The notes: generated by a model from the sequence alone, not told the origin. A stretch of 11,626 nucleotides of DNA from Candidatus Zixiibacteriota bacterium (GCA_011777135.1 JAABVY010000364.1:1-11626); one strand, 5' to 3'; positions 1 through 6,869 are shown, counted from the first letter of the stretch. Made by a program: numbers and translations.

Positions 1-1
1 C

Positions 2-2425
2 AGCGATATGTATGTGCGCACTCGGGGAGAGTATCAGTCTCTTGACCAGATCGCAAATACGATCATAACGGTTGTAGACGGCTATCCGATTCGAGTTGGC
101 GATGTGGCCGAGGTGGTGGATGGCTATGAGGATATCAACCGCATTGTGCAGATTGACGGCCAGCCAATGGTGCGGCTGGGGATTCGAAAGCAGTCTGGCG
201 CCAATACAGTAGAGGTAGCCCGGCAGGTGCGGGAAGTCATGGAGAGGGTAGACCGTGAGCGTGATGATCTCGAATTGATGATGGTGATCGATCAGAGCGA
301 ATTCATACAGAACTCCATTGACACTGTGAAGCAGTCGGCTCTTTTCGGCGGACTTCTGGCAATTTTCGTGCTTTATGTCTTTTTACGGAACGGTTCAACC
401 ACATTTATAATTGCACTCTCGATCCCGATTTCGCTCATAGCCACTTTCGGTCTCCTGTACTTTAATGATCTTACTTTAAACCAGATGAGCTTCGGGGGAC
501 TGGCGCTGGGGATTGGATTGATTGTCGACAACTCCATTGTCGTCCTGGAAAATATAGTCCGCCTGAGAGAAGGCGGCCACTCGCGAGAGGAAAGCGCCCT
601 AACCGGTACGAAGCAGGTCACCGGAGCTATCATAGCATCGACACTTACGACCTCAGTTATCTTCCTGCCCGTAGTCTTCATGCAGACAATCTCAGGTATG
701 CTTTTCCGTGAACTTGCGCTGGTGGTTGTATTTGCTCTTCTATGTTCGCTTCTGGTGGCTCTTACGCTGGTACCGATGCTTGCCAGCCGCTTTCTGACAA
801 TTAAAGCCGGCGGTGGAAACCGCAACGGCATCCGCAAGCGGCTCGGCAATTGGTTCAAGCGGCTCGAGGAGCGTTACGCGGGTCTTCTTGATAAAGCCCT
901 GGCGCATAAGAAAATTGTCTTCGGAGTTACCATAGCGCTATTGGCGGGCACAATATTGATGTGGCCGCTGTTGCCGGTGGAACTGGCTCCGCAGACCGAT
1001 GCCGATGAGATAGATGTTGACCTGATGATGGCGCAGGGAACTAATATCGCTGTAGTCAATCAATATCTGTATGAGCTGGAGGAAATAGTCCGTGAAGTTA
1101 CGCCGATGGAGGATGTGCTCCATATAAGCACACAAATTCGTCCGGGCAATGCCGAGGTGGAGCTTTCACTCAAAAGCGCGGGCGAACGATCCATCAATAG
1201 CTTTGCGCTGGCCGATCGACTCCGCCGTGAAGTTTCGGGACAGATTCCGGGCGCCGACATCCGTGTCTCGGCCCAGTCGGGCTTGTGGATGTTGCGGCGG
1301 CTGTTTGGTTCCGGTGGAGCAGAGGCTGTTCAGATCGAACTGCGTGGTTATGATCTCGATATGGCCAACCGCCTGGCAAATCAAATAAAGGGTGTAGCAG
1401 AAAGAGTTCCCGAGGTTGCCGATGTGCGCATCAGCAGGCGTGAAGGAAGACCCGAACAGAATCTGGTGATCGACCGCGAGAAAATTGCAGACCTGGGATT
1501 GACAGTGAACCAGATAGCCCAGGTAATTCAGACCAATATCGGCGGCAGCAGAGCAGGTGTGTTCCGTGAGGGCGGAGAGGAATTTCCCATCATGGTTCGG
1601 CTTCAGCCGCAAGACCGCCTGACAACTGTGGACTTGAGCAATGTTGGGGTGCGTACCGGCGGCGGTGAAATCATTCCAGTTTCAGCGGTGATTGAAACAG
1701 AGCGCAGGCGCAGTCCGACCGAGATCGATCGGATTGACGGGCAACGGGTGACCTATATTACCGCTAATCTGGAAAGCGGCGCGGCTCTGGGTGATGTGGT
1801 CGGCAGGCTGCAGAAGGCAATGCGCAATATACCGCTTCCTGAGGGATTCTCGATCGTCTTCAGCGGCGAGTACGAGGAGCAGCAGAAAGCCAGGACCGAT
1901 TTTCTGCTGTCGATTTTGATGGCTGCCATTCTAATTTACATGGTTATGGCGGCGCAGTTTGAAAGATTTCTTGATCCGCTCATCGTGATGTTCTCGGTTC
2001 CTATGGCCATTATAGGCGTTGTGCCCACGCTGCTTATAACCGGCACAACCATCAACATACAGAGCCTGATGGGCATGATTATGCTCATGGGTATAGTGGT
2101 CAATAACGCTATCGTGATGGTTGATTATATAAATCTGATGCGCCGCGAGCGCGGCCTTGATATCAATGATGCTGTGCGGCAGTCGGCAAGGTTGCGTCTG
2201 CGGCCAATTCTGATGACTACCTGCACCACAGTTCTGGGCATGCTTCCGCTGGCGTTTGTACTTGGAGCCGGCGGTGAGATTCAAGCGGCTCTGGCAAGGG
2301 CGGTCATCGGCGGTTTGACAGTTTCCACCCTGATCACCCTGATTCTTATTCCAGTTACTTATAATGCCGCATATAATTTACTGGAGCGTGCTCGCAAGCT
2401 CAGGGCTGCTCCTGCGGCGGAATAG
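2..2425 (+). CDS. RND-family efflux permease (AcrB/HAE1-like), 5'-truncated by window edge
   Basis: Inner-membrane proton-driven pump subunit that works with a periplasmic adaptor and an outer-membrane channel to export drugs or other amphiphiles. The reading frame is open from base 2. The first ATG (base 8) falls inside a porter-domain segment, so it is not the real start. About 805 residues are present of a usual 1,020-1,050. Aligning the TM4 aspartate (residue 174 here) with AcrB D407 suggests about 230 residues lie upstream. Visible in order: periplasmic porter segment; a TM block at about 110-265 with the motif GLIVDNSIVVLENI; a second periplasmic half at about 330-630; and a TM block at about 640-790 with GIVVNNAIVMVDYIN. 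The second TM4 aspartate of AcrB (D408) is Asn here, and the TM10 lysine (K940) is also Asn. Family assignment is sure; the substrate is unknown. The adaptor gene is probably upstream, outside the window. Confidence 0.95.
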   Translation, partial: SDMYVRTRGEYQSLDQIANTIITVVDGYPIRVGDVAEVVDGYEDINRIVQIDGQPMVRLGIRKQSGANTVEVARQVREVMERVDRERDDLELMMVIDQSEFIQNSIDTVKQSALFGGLLAIFVLYVFLRNGSTTFIIALSIPISLIATFGLLYFNDLTLNQMSFGGLALGIGLIVDNSIVVLENIVRLREGGHSREESALTGTKQVTGAIIASTLTTSVIFLPVVFMQTISGMLFRELALVVVFALLCSLLVALTLVPMLASRFLTIKAGGGNRNGIRKRLGNWFKRLEERYAGLLDKALAHKKIVFGVTIALLAGTILMWPLLPVELAPQTDADEIDVDLMMAQGTNIAVVNQYLYELEEIVREVTPMEDVLHISTQIRPGNAEVELSLKSAGERSINSFALADRLRREVSGQIPGADIRVSAQSGLWMLRRLFGSGGAEAVQIELRGYDLDMANRLANQIKGVAERVPEVADVRISRREGRPEQNLVIDREKIADLGLTVNQIAQVIQTNIGGSRAGVFREGGEEFPIMVRLQPQDRLTTVDLSNVGVRTGGGEIIPVSAVIETERRRSPTEIDRIDGQRVTYITANLESGAALGDVVGRLQKAMRNIPLPEGFSIVFSGEYEEQQKARTDFLLSILMAAILIYMVMAAQFERFLDPLIVMFSVPMAIIGVVPTLLITGTTINIQSLMGMIMLMGIVVNNAIVMVDYINLMRRERGLDINDAVRQSARLRLRPILMTTCTTVLGMLPLAFVLGAGGEIQAALARAVIGGLTVSTLITLILIPVTYNAAYNLLERARKLRAAPAAE

Positions 2426-2456
2426 ACATATCATCAAATCCCGCTATTAAGTCTAA

Positions 2457-2912
2457 TTATTTTCGTACCGGCAGCCATAGATCGAAGAGAAATTCCTCAT
2501 CATTGGCATATGGATCCAGAAGTTCCTCCAGACCGTGATCGGCTATTTCATACTCCCTTCCGCTAACCCAGTCATAAAGATAGTTCCACATCTGTGTGAT
2601 GTTCTGCAGATTGGCTTTAATGACGGCGCATGTCTGTTCCGGAATCTCATAGAGCTGGACTTCATCATCAGCAGTAATATCATCAGGGATCGTTACCATA
2701 GCATCATAACCATACTCGGATTTTCCTTCTTGCGGCGGGGGATTATTCCTGCCGAACCATCTCTGACCATATTCTCTATCAGCCAAATTTCTTTCTGCGA
2801 CCCATTTCATGAGTCTTTGAATTGATGCCATCTCCGGACTATTGCTCACAGTATTCACCAGCGCCAGGCGGTATGCAGGCATTTTGATAATACGCACTTC
2901 ATGTTCTGCCAT
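2457..2912 (-). CDS. GyrI-like (SbmC/AraC effector-binding fold) small-molecule-binding protein
   Basis: A stand-alone GyrI-like domain of 151 residues, a cytoplasmic fold used for binding hydrophobic ligands or drugs. It occurs alone or as the C-terminal part of AraC and MerR regulators. Family features seen: the opening strand EVRIIKMPAYRLAL (residues 5-18), the FGRNNPPP loop (about 54-61), the YGYDAMVTIPDD strand (about 67-78), the middle segment ending in WNYLYDWV, and the closing strand FLFDLWLPV. No DNA-binding domain is attached. The frame can be extended seven codons to a TTG at 2933, but the ATG at 2912 has GGAGG seven bases upstream, so that start is preferred. It converges on the RND gene with a 31-bp gap. 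A role in drug sequestration or sensing beside the pump is only a guess. Confidence 0.85.
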   Translation of the reverse strand: MAEHEVRIIKMPAYRLALVNTVSNSPEMASIQRLMKWVAERNLADREYGQRWFGRNNPPPQEGKSEYGYDAMVTIPDDITADDEVQLYEIPEQTCAVIKANLQNITQMWNYLYDWVSGREYEIADHGLEELLDPYANDEEFLFDLWLPVRK

Positions 2913-2919
2913 TCTTGTG

Positions 2920-2924
2920 CCTCC
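2920..2924 (-). promoter_or_regulatory. Ribosome binding site GGAGG for the GyrI-like gene
   Basis: GGAGG on the minus strand, seven bases before the ATG at 2912. It decides this start over the TTG at 2933, which would place the Shine-Dalgarno inside the coding sequence. Confidence 0.75.
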
Positions 2925-2945
2925 GATTTTCAAGATCTATTTTTT

Positions 2946-2973
2946 ATCTTACTCTACGATATCGAAAACGCAA
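2946..2973 (-). promoter_or_regulatory. Possible sigma-70-type promoter of the GyrI-like gene
   Basis: On the minus strand TTGCGT (2968-2973) is followed after 16 bases by TAAGAT (2946-2951). This would start transcription about 30 bases ahead of the ATG. The matches to consensus are three and four of six, so the call is tentative. Confidence 0.3.
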
Positions 2974-3180
2974 TGATTTCCTTTTTTTGATTTCATGCTG
3001 TAATTCCGGGATTACAATTCCGATACATCCAAATCAGGAAGACGCTTTATGGAATGTTTGCTGGGAAATTGTGATTGACTTGTGTGATTGGGCAATTATT
3101 CTGAGAATGACATCATTTGATATAGTATGAGGTATCCTTGACCGTTATGCATGACTCTCGATGATACATGATTAACTTGT

Positions 3181-3206
3181 GCCGTCAGGAACCCATTCCT
3201 GACGGC
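3181..3206 (-). terminator. Hairpin terminator of the flavodiiron operon
   Basis: Perfect 11-bp stem GCCGTCAGGAA / TTCCTGACGGC with a 4-base loop, seven bases beyond the flavodiiron stop codon. The flank after the stem on the minus strand is not T-rich. It may therefore act as a 3'-end protecting stem or a weak terminator rather than a classical Rho-independent one. Confidence 0.6.
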
Positions 3207-3213
3207 TATATCT

Positions 3214-4404
3214 CTATCCCGCATTCACTGCTTTGCCGATTTCGACACCGTATTCATAGCATTGGTTTAAGACATCATCTGTGGGGACATACTGCGTACT
3301 GAGGCCGTCTCCGATGATATCGAATTTCAGGTCATCCATGTATTCTTTCAGAATCTTGGTAGCCTTATCTGACCAGCCGTACGATCCGAACGCTCCACCG
3401 ATTTTATTCTTCGGACGCAGCCCCTTCATGTAGGTCAGGAATCCGCCCATACCGGGTAGGATGTTATTATTCATAACCGGCGAGCCCAGGATGATCGCCC
3501 GAGAGTCTAATGCCTCGGTGATGACATCGCTCCTGTGATTGAAGCGTAGATCGAGAACCTGCACCGAAATATCCTGCGAGGCGATACCTTTACCGATAGC
3601 GCGCGCCATCTTCTTGGTCGAACCCCACATGGTATCGTAAATCACAATAGCCTTCTTATCAAACCTGCCGGAACTCCATTTGTCATAGAGGCCGATGATT
3701 TTATCAACATCCTTGCGCCAGATCAGGCCATGATCGACCGCGATCATATCGATCTTGAGATCGTTCTCCTTGAGCTTCTTCAAAAACTTCTGTGCCGGAG
3801 TCGCGAAGGGCATGAAGATGTTGGCGTAGTACTTGGCCGACTGCCAGTATAGTTCGCCCTGATCGACCTCATCGTCAAAGCGCTCGCTTGTGGCCCAGTG
3901 CTGCCCGAATATGTCATTAGAGATCAGAAGATTATCCTCGGGAATATAGCTGACCATACTCTCCGGCCAATGCATCATCTTGGAATCGAAAAACTGAATC
4001 GTCTTCTCGCCCAGCTCAATCGAATCGCCTTCTTTGATCACCTCAAACTGCCAGCTTTCATCATGAAAGTGCCTGATCAGGGCGTCCTTACATTTGGCGG
4101 TACAGAATATTTTCTCCGGCTTGACTATATTTAATATATGCGGAAGCGACCCGGAGTGATCCATCTCGGCATGATTGACTACGATATAATCGATCCTGGA
4201 TGGATCAGTTATTTGTTGGATATTTGCCAGAAGGTCCTTTTGGAGTTCGACCTTTACTGTATCAAAAAGCACCGTCTTCTTGTCCACTACTAAATATGCA
4301 TTATAGGTGCTGCCCTTTTCGGTGGAGTAGCCGTGAAAATCACGCAGGTCCCAGTCAACTGCCCCAACCCAGTATATGTTATTTTTTATTTCAAGCGGTT
4401 TCAT
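3214..4404 (-). CDS. Class A flavodiiron protein (rubredoxin:oxygen / nitric-oxide oxidoreductase)
   Basis: Cytoplasmic enzyme that reduces O2 to water or NO to N2O, usually fed by rubredoxin. The protein has 396 residues, normal for class A. The N-terminal metallo-beta-lactamase-like domain carries the complete diiron ligand set: H78-x-E80-x-D82-H83, H145 (MMHWPES), D164 (SNDIFGQH) and H225 (VDHGLIW). The C-terminal flavodoxin domain starts near residue 252, with the FMN phosphate loop in YDTMWGSTKKMA. There is no rubredoxin or flavin-reductase extension. The frame opens further upstream to a TTG at 4473, but that would run through a hairpin pair. The ATG at 4404 has GGAGA four bases upstream and matches the family N-terminus (MKPLEIKNNIYWVG). 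It is the last gene of the erythrin operon, 124 bp after its neighbour. Whether O2 or NO is preferred cannot be read from the sequence. Confidence 0.95.
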   Translation of the reverse strand: MKPLEIKNNIYWVGAVDWDLRDFHGYSTEKGSTYNAYLVVDKKTVLFDTVKVELQKDLLANIQQITDPSRIDYIVVNHAEMDHSGSLPHILNIVKPEKIFCTAKCKDALIRHFHDESWQFEVIKEGDSIELGEKTIQFFDSKMMHWPESMVSYIPEDNLLISNDIFGQHWATSERFDDEVDQGELYWQSAKYYANIFMPFATPAQKFLKKLKENDLKIDMIAVDHGLIWRKDVDKIIGLYDKWSSGRFDKKAIVIYDTMWGSTKKMARAIGKGIASQDISVQVLDLRFNHRSDVITEALDSRAIILGSPVMNNNILPGMGGFLTYMKGLRPKNKIGGAFGSYGWSDKATKILKEYMDDLKFDIIGDGLSTQYVPTDDVLNQCYEYGVEIGKAVNAG

Positions 4405-4408
4405 AGCG

Positions 4409-4413
4409 TCTCC
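4409..4413 (-). promoter_or_regulatory. Ribosome binding site GGAGA for the flavodiiron gene
   Basis: Minus-strand GGAGA four bases ahead of the ATG at 4404. It decides this start over the upstream TTG at 4473, which lies within a hairpin. Confidence 0.7.
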
Positions 4414-4435
4414 ATAATTCACATTTTTGTATAAT

Positions 4436-4497
4436 TGCAGGTCAAATCCCTGTGGGATTTGACTCTTTGTCAAATGTCACAGACATTTGACCTACAA
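4436..4497. repeat. Nested palindromic element: two tandem hairpins
   Basis: Hairpin 1 (4441-4463): GTCAAATCCC, loop TGT, GGGATTTGAC, a perfect 10-bp stem. Hairpin 2 (4469-4491): GTCAAATGTC, loop ACA, GACATTTGAC, also a perfect 10-bp stem. The two share the outer GTCAAAT/ATTTGAC arms and are five bases apart. The outer flanks are themselves complementary, TTGcAGGTCAAAT against ATTTGACCTaCAA (12 of 13), so the whole unit could also fold as one cruciform. It lies between the third erythrin gene and the flavodiiron gene. It may be a REP- or MITE-like intergenic repeat or an mRNA-processing or stability element; no second copy is in this window. Confidence 0.7.
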
Positions 4498-4528
4498 GAG
4501 TGGGCCACCCATGTTGTCCAATTAAACC

Positions 4529-4981
4529 CTAATTTTCGGTGAAGACCAGCTCGTCATATTCGGTTTCAAAGCGAAGCTTGTGCTTGGCCTCCTCCTGGGC
4601 CAGGGCCAGGAGCATATCCCGAATAGCCGGATCATCAGCCTGCTCGGCCAGAGCGTTATACAATTTGAAAGCATTCTTCTCAGCCTTCATGGCCAGGATC
4701 AGGGCATCCTGAAAATCGATATTAGGCGTGAGCTCGACCAATTCCAGATGGTCGCCGATTTTCAGGTCCAGAATTTTCTTTTCGGATTTCTGCAAGACCT
4801 TACCCTGCTTTGCAGCCAGAAGTTTGGCCTTGTGACCTTTTTCCTCACGGGCAAATTGTTCGAACATCTCTTTGATATTCGGTTTGCTCACTTTGCCGGC
4901 AAGTTCGGTATAAAACTCGGCGGCCTCTTCTTCCTTGCCTATAGCAAAATCCAGTATTTCATCTACAGAATTGAAGTTCAT
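4529..4981 (-). CDS. Rubrerythrin-like diiron protein (erythrin domain only), paralogue 3
   Basis: Four-helix ferritin-like protein of 150 residues, of the rubrerythrin/COG1633 type. These proteins usually reduce hydrogen peroxide at a non-haem diiron site in the cytoplasm. The full ligand pattern is visible: E17 with Y24 in helix 1, E47-x-x-H50 in helix 2, E101 with Y108 in helix 3, and E131-x-x-H134 in helix 4. The link between helices 2 and 3 (about residues 60-90) is longer than a minimal turn. There is no C-terminal rubredoxin Cys4 domain, so electrons must come from a separate partner. The ATG at 4981 has GAGGT four bases upstream. It lies 35 bp after the preceding erythrin gene and before the flavodiiron gene, so co-transcription is likely. 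The true substrate is not provable from sequence. Confidence 0.88.
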   Translation of the reverse strand: MNFNSVDEILDFAIGKEEEAAEFYTELAGKVSKPNIKEMFEQFAREEKGHKAKLLAAKQGKVLQKSEKKILDLKIGDHLELVELTPNIDFQDALILAMKAEKNAFKLYNALAEQADDPAIRDMLLALAQEEAKHKLRFETEYDELVFTEN

Positions 4982-5016
4982 TTTGACCTCAGATTTTTAT
5001 TTGATTTCCATCCAAC

Positions 5017-5529
5017 TTAAAACGGCGCAAAGCCGCCGGCGGACCAGTAGTCCTCTTTCAGTTGCTGCTGCTGTTCCCATAGCGCATTGTAGTGGCCGGT
5101 TTCCCAGTCAGCAAGTTCCTGATAAAACTTCTTAACATCAGGATAAGTCGTTTCCTTTGCACGCTGCTTGTAAAAATTAATTGCATCCAGTTCAAGCTGC
5201 ACCCCAATTGAAAGCGCGCTCATCTCAATATGTGCATCCTTAATCCGCGACTTGAGTTTGTCCGAAAATATCGGTGAGATACCAGTAAGGTCTTTGCGCG
5301 GGCCAAGGCTGACACTGGTATCCGGCCTGCCGGTTTCCATTATTGAATCATATTGGCGGCGCAGGAAATTCATGTGATCCAGTTCCTCGCGCGCCAGGGT
5401 TTCGAAAACTTCTTTGCCTTTTTCATCCTCGGTGCTGCCAGCCGCCATCATATAGAAGCTGTAGCCGTCGCGTTCAGCCTTGATCGCTTTCTTCAGACCC
5501 TCTATTAGTTTCTTCTGTTCCTCAGACAT
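5017..5529 (-). CDS. Rubrerythrin-like diiron protein (COG1633 type), paralogue 2
   Basis: Ferritin-like four-helix protein of 170 residues with a complete diiron motif set: E19 with Y26, E49-x-x-H52, E113 with Y120, and E143-x-x-H146. A loop of about 35 residues (65-100) joins the two halves, and the chain ends in an aromatic tail (DYWSAGGFAPF) seen in this family. It lacks a rubredoxin domain. A role as peroxidase or other oxygen- or iron-related redox enzyme is expected. The start at 5529 has only a weak ribosome site (GGGA about eight bases upstream). It is 42 bp after paralogue 1 and 35 bp before paralogue 3, all on one strand. It differs strongly from both neighbours outside the ligand motifs, so this is old divergence rather than recent tandem copying. 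Confidence 0.88.
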   Translation of the reverse strand: MSEEQKKLIEGLKKAIKAERDGYSFYMMAAGSTEDEKGKEVFETLAREELDHMNFLRRQYDSIMETGRPDTSVSLGPRKDLTGISPIFSDKLKSRIKDAHIEMSALSIGVQLELDAINFYKQRAKETTYPDVKKFYQELADWETGHYNALWEQQQQLKEDYWSAGGFAPF

Positions 5530-5571
5530 AATAAAATCCCAAATATGTAATAGTAAAAAGCTTGATCTGTC

Positions 5572-6084
5572 CTATTCAATGGGCGATTCCATCGAAAATT
5601 CCTGGAAATCGAAAAAGTAGCCTGTATTATTCAGGTAATCGATCTCCGCCTGAACTATGGCCTTGTGACCTTCCTCGATTTTCATGAAATGCTCGAACAT
5701 CTTGCCGTGGTCGCCCATCTCGTCAACCATGCGTTGGTAGAAATTGGAGGTCTCGATTTCAAGCTCCAGGGCTTTTCGTAACATCTCCATTTCCGAGCCA
5801 TAATCAGATCTCGACATCTCCTGATCCAGTTTTTTCACACCTTCCTCAATTGCCTTTTTGGGCGGTACAACAGTCTCCAGCTTTTCTGTGGTAATTTTTC
5901 CGGTCTTCTGCCATTCGTCAAGCCTGTTTTTCAGGTAGTCGATATGCCCCTGTTCCTCCTCGCCGAGAACTTTGAATATCCGCCCGCCGGTATCATCCGA
6001 GGCATTTTTAGCGGCCTCGACATAGGTGTCGCGCACTTTGGTCTCATATTCGAGCGCCATTTTGATAGCTTCTTCAAGAGTCAT
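5572..6084 (-). CDS. Rubrerythrin-like diiron protein, paralogue 1 (first gene of the erythrin operon)
   Basis: Ferritin-like diiron protein of 170 residues. Ligands: E14 with Y21 in helix 1, E44-x-x-H47 in helix 2, E109 with Y116 in helix 3, and E137-x-x-H140 in helix 4. The C-terminal tail is aromatic and acidic (GYFFDFQEFSMES), and there is no rubredoxin domain. The open frame extends upstream to 6168, but that extension (28 codons) reads straight through the terminator at 6126-6164. The ATG at 6084 has GGAGG five bases upstream and begins the first helix properly, so it is the start. It follows ferritin by 111 bp, interrupted by that terminator, and precedes paralogue 2 by 42 bp. Peroxide or oxygen detoxification is the expected role, by family and context. 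Confidence 0.88.
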   Translation of the reverse strand: MTLEEAIKMALEYETKVRDTYVEAAKNASDDTGGRIFKVLGEEEQGHIDYLKNRLDEWQKTGKITTEKLETVVPPKKAIEEGVKKLDQEMSRSDYGSEMEMLRKALELEIETSNFYQRMVDEMGDHGKMFEHFMKIEEGHKAIVQAEIDYLNNTGYFFDFQEFSMESPIE

Positions 6085-6089
6085 CTTAT

Positions 6090-6094
6090 CCTCC
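6090..6094 (-). promoter_or_regulatory. Ribosome binding site GGAGG for erythrin paralogue 1
   Basis: GGAGG on the minus strand, five bases before the ATG at 6084. It rules out the longer frame that begins at 6168 inside the terminator region. Confidence 0.8.
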
Positions 6095-6125
6095 GGATTC
6101 GATCCGTTTCTGTCATCGATAGTGG

Positions 6126-6164
6126 AAAAAAGAGGGCATCCACCACCCGGGTGATGAATGCCCT
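6126..6164 (-). terminator. Rho-independent terminator after ferritin
   Basis: On the minus strand, AGGGCAT (complement of 6158-6164) pairs with ATGCCCT (complement of 6133-6139). An inner stem is built on the palindrome CACCCGGGTG (6144-6153), with single mismatches between the two. A run of six T follows (complement of 6126-6131). It starts 32 bp after the ferritin stop. Only about 40 bp separate the T-run from the next start codon, so the downstream genes either depend on read-through or have a promoter overlapping this structure. Confidence 0.85.
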
Positions 6165-6195
6165 TCACAGTATTTATTCAAGATCAAACATCGGC

Positions 6196-6699
6196 TTATT
6201 CACCGCCGCCCGATCCTCTTCCTGCCAGCTCACGATCGAGCATAAACAGGCCGGGTTTGCTGTCGCCAATGACCTTAAGTCTATCGGCTATCATCTTGGT
6301 CGAGGCTTCCTCCTCAACCTGCTCATCAACAAACCAGTTCAAAAAAGACCTGGTGGCGTGATCTTTCTCTTTGTTGGCCAGATCGACCAGCTTATGAATA
6401 AGGCCGGTGACTTTCTGCTCATGTTTATAAGCATCTTCGAAGGCTGCGAGAGGAGAAGCCCACTTGGTCTTAGGGCCGTCAATAGCCTTAAGCTCTACCT
6501 TGGAATCACGGTCAAAGACATAGCCGTAGAATTTCATTGCATGTCCAACTTCTTCCTGAGCCTGAGCCTTCATCCATCCGGCCATACCCGGTAAGTTGGT
6601 ATCTTCAAAATAGGCCGCCATGGAAAGATACAGATAAGCGGAGTAGAGCTCAGCGTTAATCTGATCGTTCAGGGCTTTTTTCATATTGCTGCTTAACAT
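6196..6699 (-). CDS. ftnA: Bacterial non-haem ferritin (FtnA type)
   Basis: Iron-storage protein that oxidises Fe(II) at a diiron ferroxidase centre and stores it as mineral inside a 24-subunit cage. The protein has 167 residues, the usual length. The ligands fall on exactly the Escherichia coli FtnA numbering: E17, E50, H53, E94, Q127 and E130, with Y24 also present. There is no haem-binding methionine pattern to suggest bacterioferritin. The C-terminus ends in a short Gly/Ser-rich tail (AGRGSGGGE). The ATG at 6699 is preceded by AGGA about eight bases upstream. It appears to be its own unit, with the 36-bp dyad at 6726-6761 just ahead and a strong terminator behind. It stands between an unrecognised helical protein and the erythrin operon, consistent with joint iron and oxidative-stress control. 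Confidence 0.96.
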   Translation of the reverse strand: MLSSNMKKALNDQINAELYSAYLYLSMAAYFEDTNLPGMAGWMKAQAQEEVGHAMKFYGYVFDRDSKVELKAIDGPKTKWASPLAAFEDAYKHEQKVTGLIHKLVDLANKEKDHATRSFLNWFVDEQVEEEASTKMIADRLKVIGDSKPGLFMLDRELAGRGSGGGE

Positions 6700-6725
6700 T
6701 TCTATTTCCTTTCCTAATTAATCCT

Positions 6726-6761
6726 TTGTTTGGTCATTAATAATTATCTATGACAAAACAA
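6726..6761. promoter_or_regulatory. 36-bp imperfect palindrome upstream of ferritin, probable operator
   Basis: The dyad is centred between 6743 and 6744. Outer arms are TTGTTT (6726-6731, one base spilling into TTTG) and AAACAA (6756-6761). Inner arms are GTCAT (6733-6737) and ATGAC (6750-6754). The core is ATAATTAT (6740-6747). Fifteen of eighteen half-site positions are symmetric. It ends 27 bp before the ferritin start. The self-complementary core leaves no loop, so a protein-binding DNA site is more likely than an RNA hairpin. AT-rich dyads of this sort are typical of Fur/PerR-like or other iron and peroxide regulators; the actual regulator is not known. Confidence 0.55.
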
Positions 6762-6815
6762 CACTGAATCACTTATGTTTCCGAAATCCAGCAGGGATTT
6801 CCCTTTTTCGGGAAT

Positions 6816-6821
6816 ATTATA
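6816..6821 (-). promoter_or_regulatory. Possible -10 element TATAAT upstream of ferritin
   Basis: A perfect TATAAT on the minus strand, just after the terminator of the preceding gene. No good -35 is seen at 16-18 bp: that place is taken by the terminator T-run. If used, the ferritin leader would be about 110 bases long and include the palindrome. Confidence 0.25.
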
Positions 6822-6835
6822 TCCCCTTTCTATAT

Positions 6836-6869
6836 AAAAAATATCCGGCGGTTATGAACCGTACGGATA
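6836..6869 (-). terminator. Rho-independent terminator overlapping the 3' end of the 146-aa gene
   Basis: On the minus strand, TATCCG pairs with CGGATA (outer stem, 6864-6869 with 6842-6847). CGGTT pairs with AACCG (inner stem, 6857-6861 with 6849-6853) around a three-base loop. Six T follow (complement of 6836-6841). The stop codon at 6852-6854 lies inside the stem. Confidence 0.85.

Larger units (their letters stand above)
2913..3180. other. Non-coding region upstream of the GyrI-like gene, with an 18-bp dyad
   Basis: No convincing gene is seen here; short frames lack ribosome sites and family features. At 2999-3016 there is an imperfect dyad: TGTAAT, then t-CCGG-g, then ATTACA, with 16 of 18 positions symmetric. 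It lies 87 bp upstream of the GyrI-like start and just upstream of the possible promoter, so it could be an operator. AATTCCG is also repeated directly at 3002-3008 and 3016-3022. The stretch 3030-3180 is AT-rich and shows nothing clear. Confidence 0.45.

Noticed and set aside
373..858. 161-codon minus-strand frame inside the RND gene
   Set aside because: Low-complexity Ser/Arg/Pro-rich composition and full overlap with conserved membrane helices of the pump on the other strand.
2915..3130. 71-codon plus-strand frame upstream of the GyrI-like gene
   Set aside because: No ribosome site or family features; AT-rich non-coding composition.
6085..6168. N-terminal extension of erythrin paralogue 1
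   Set aside because: The added codons are the translated stem of the ferritin terminator.
5944..6594. 216-codon open frame on the plus strand across the ferritin and erythrin genes
   Set aside because: It lies antisense to two genes with complete ligand motifs, has no family features and no ribosome site; it is a by-product of their codon use.
6784..6830. Small inverted repeats (AAATCC/GGATTT, GGGA/TCCC) between the 146-aa gene and ferritin
   Set aside because: Stems of four to six bp without a T-run; the terminator at 6836-6869 already explains the transcript end.
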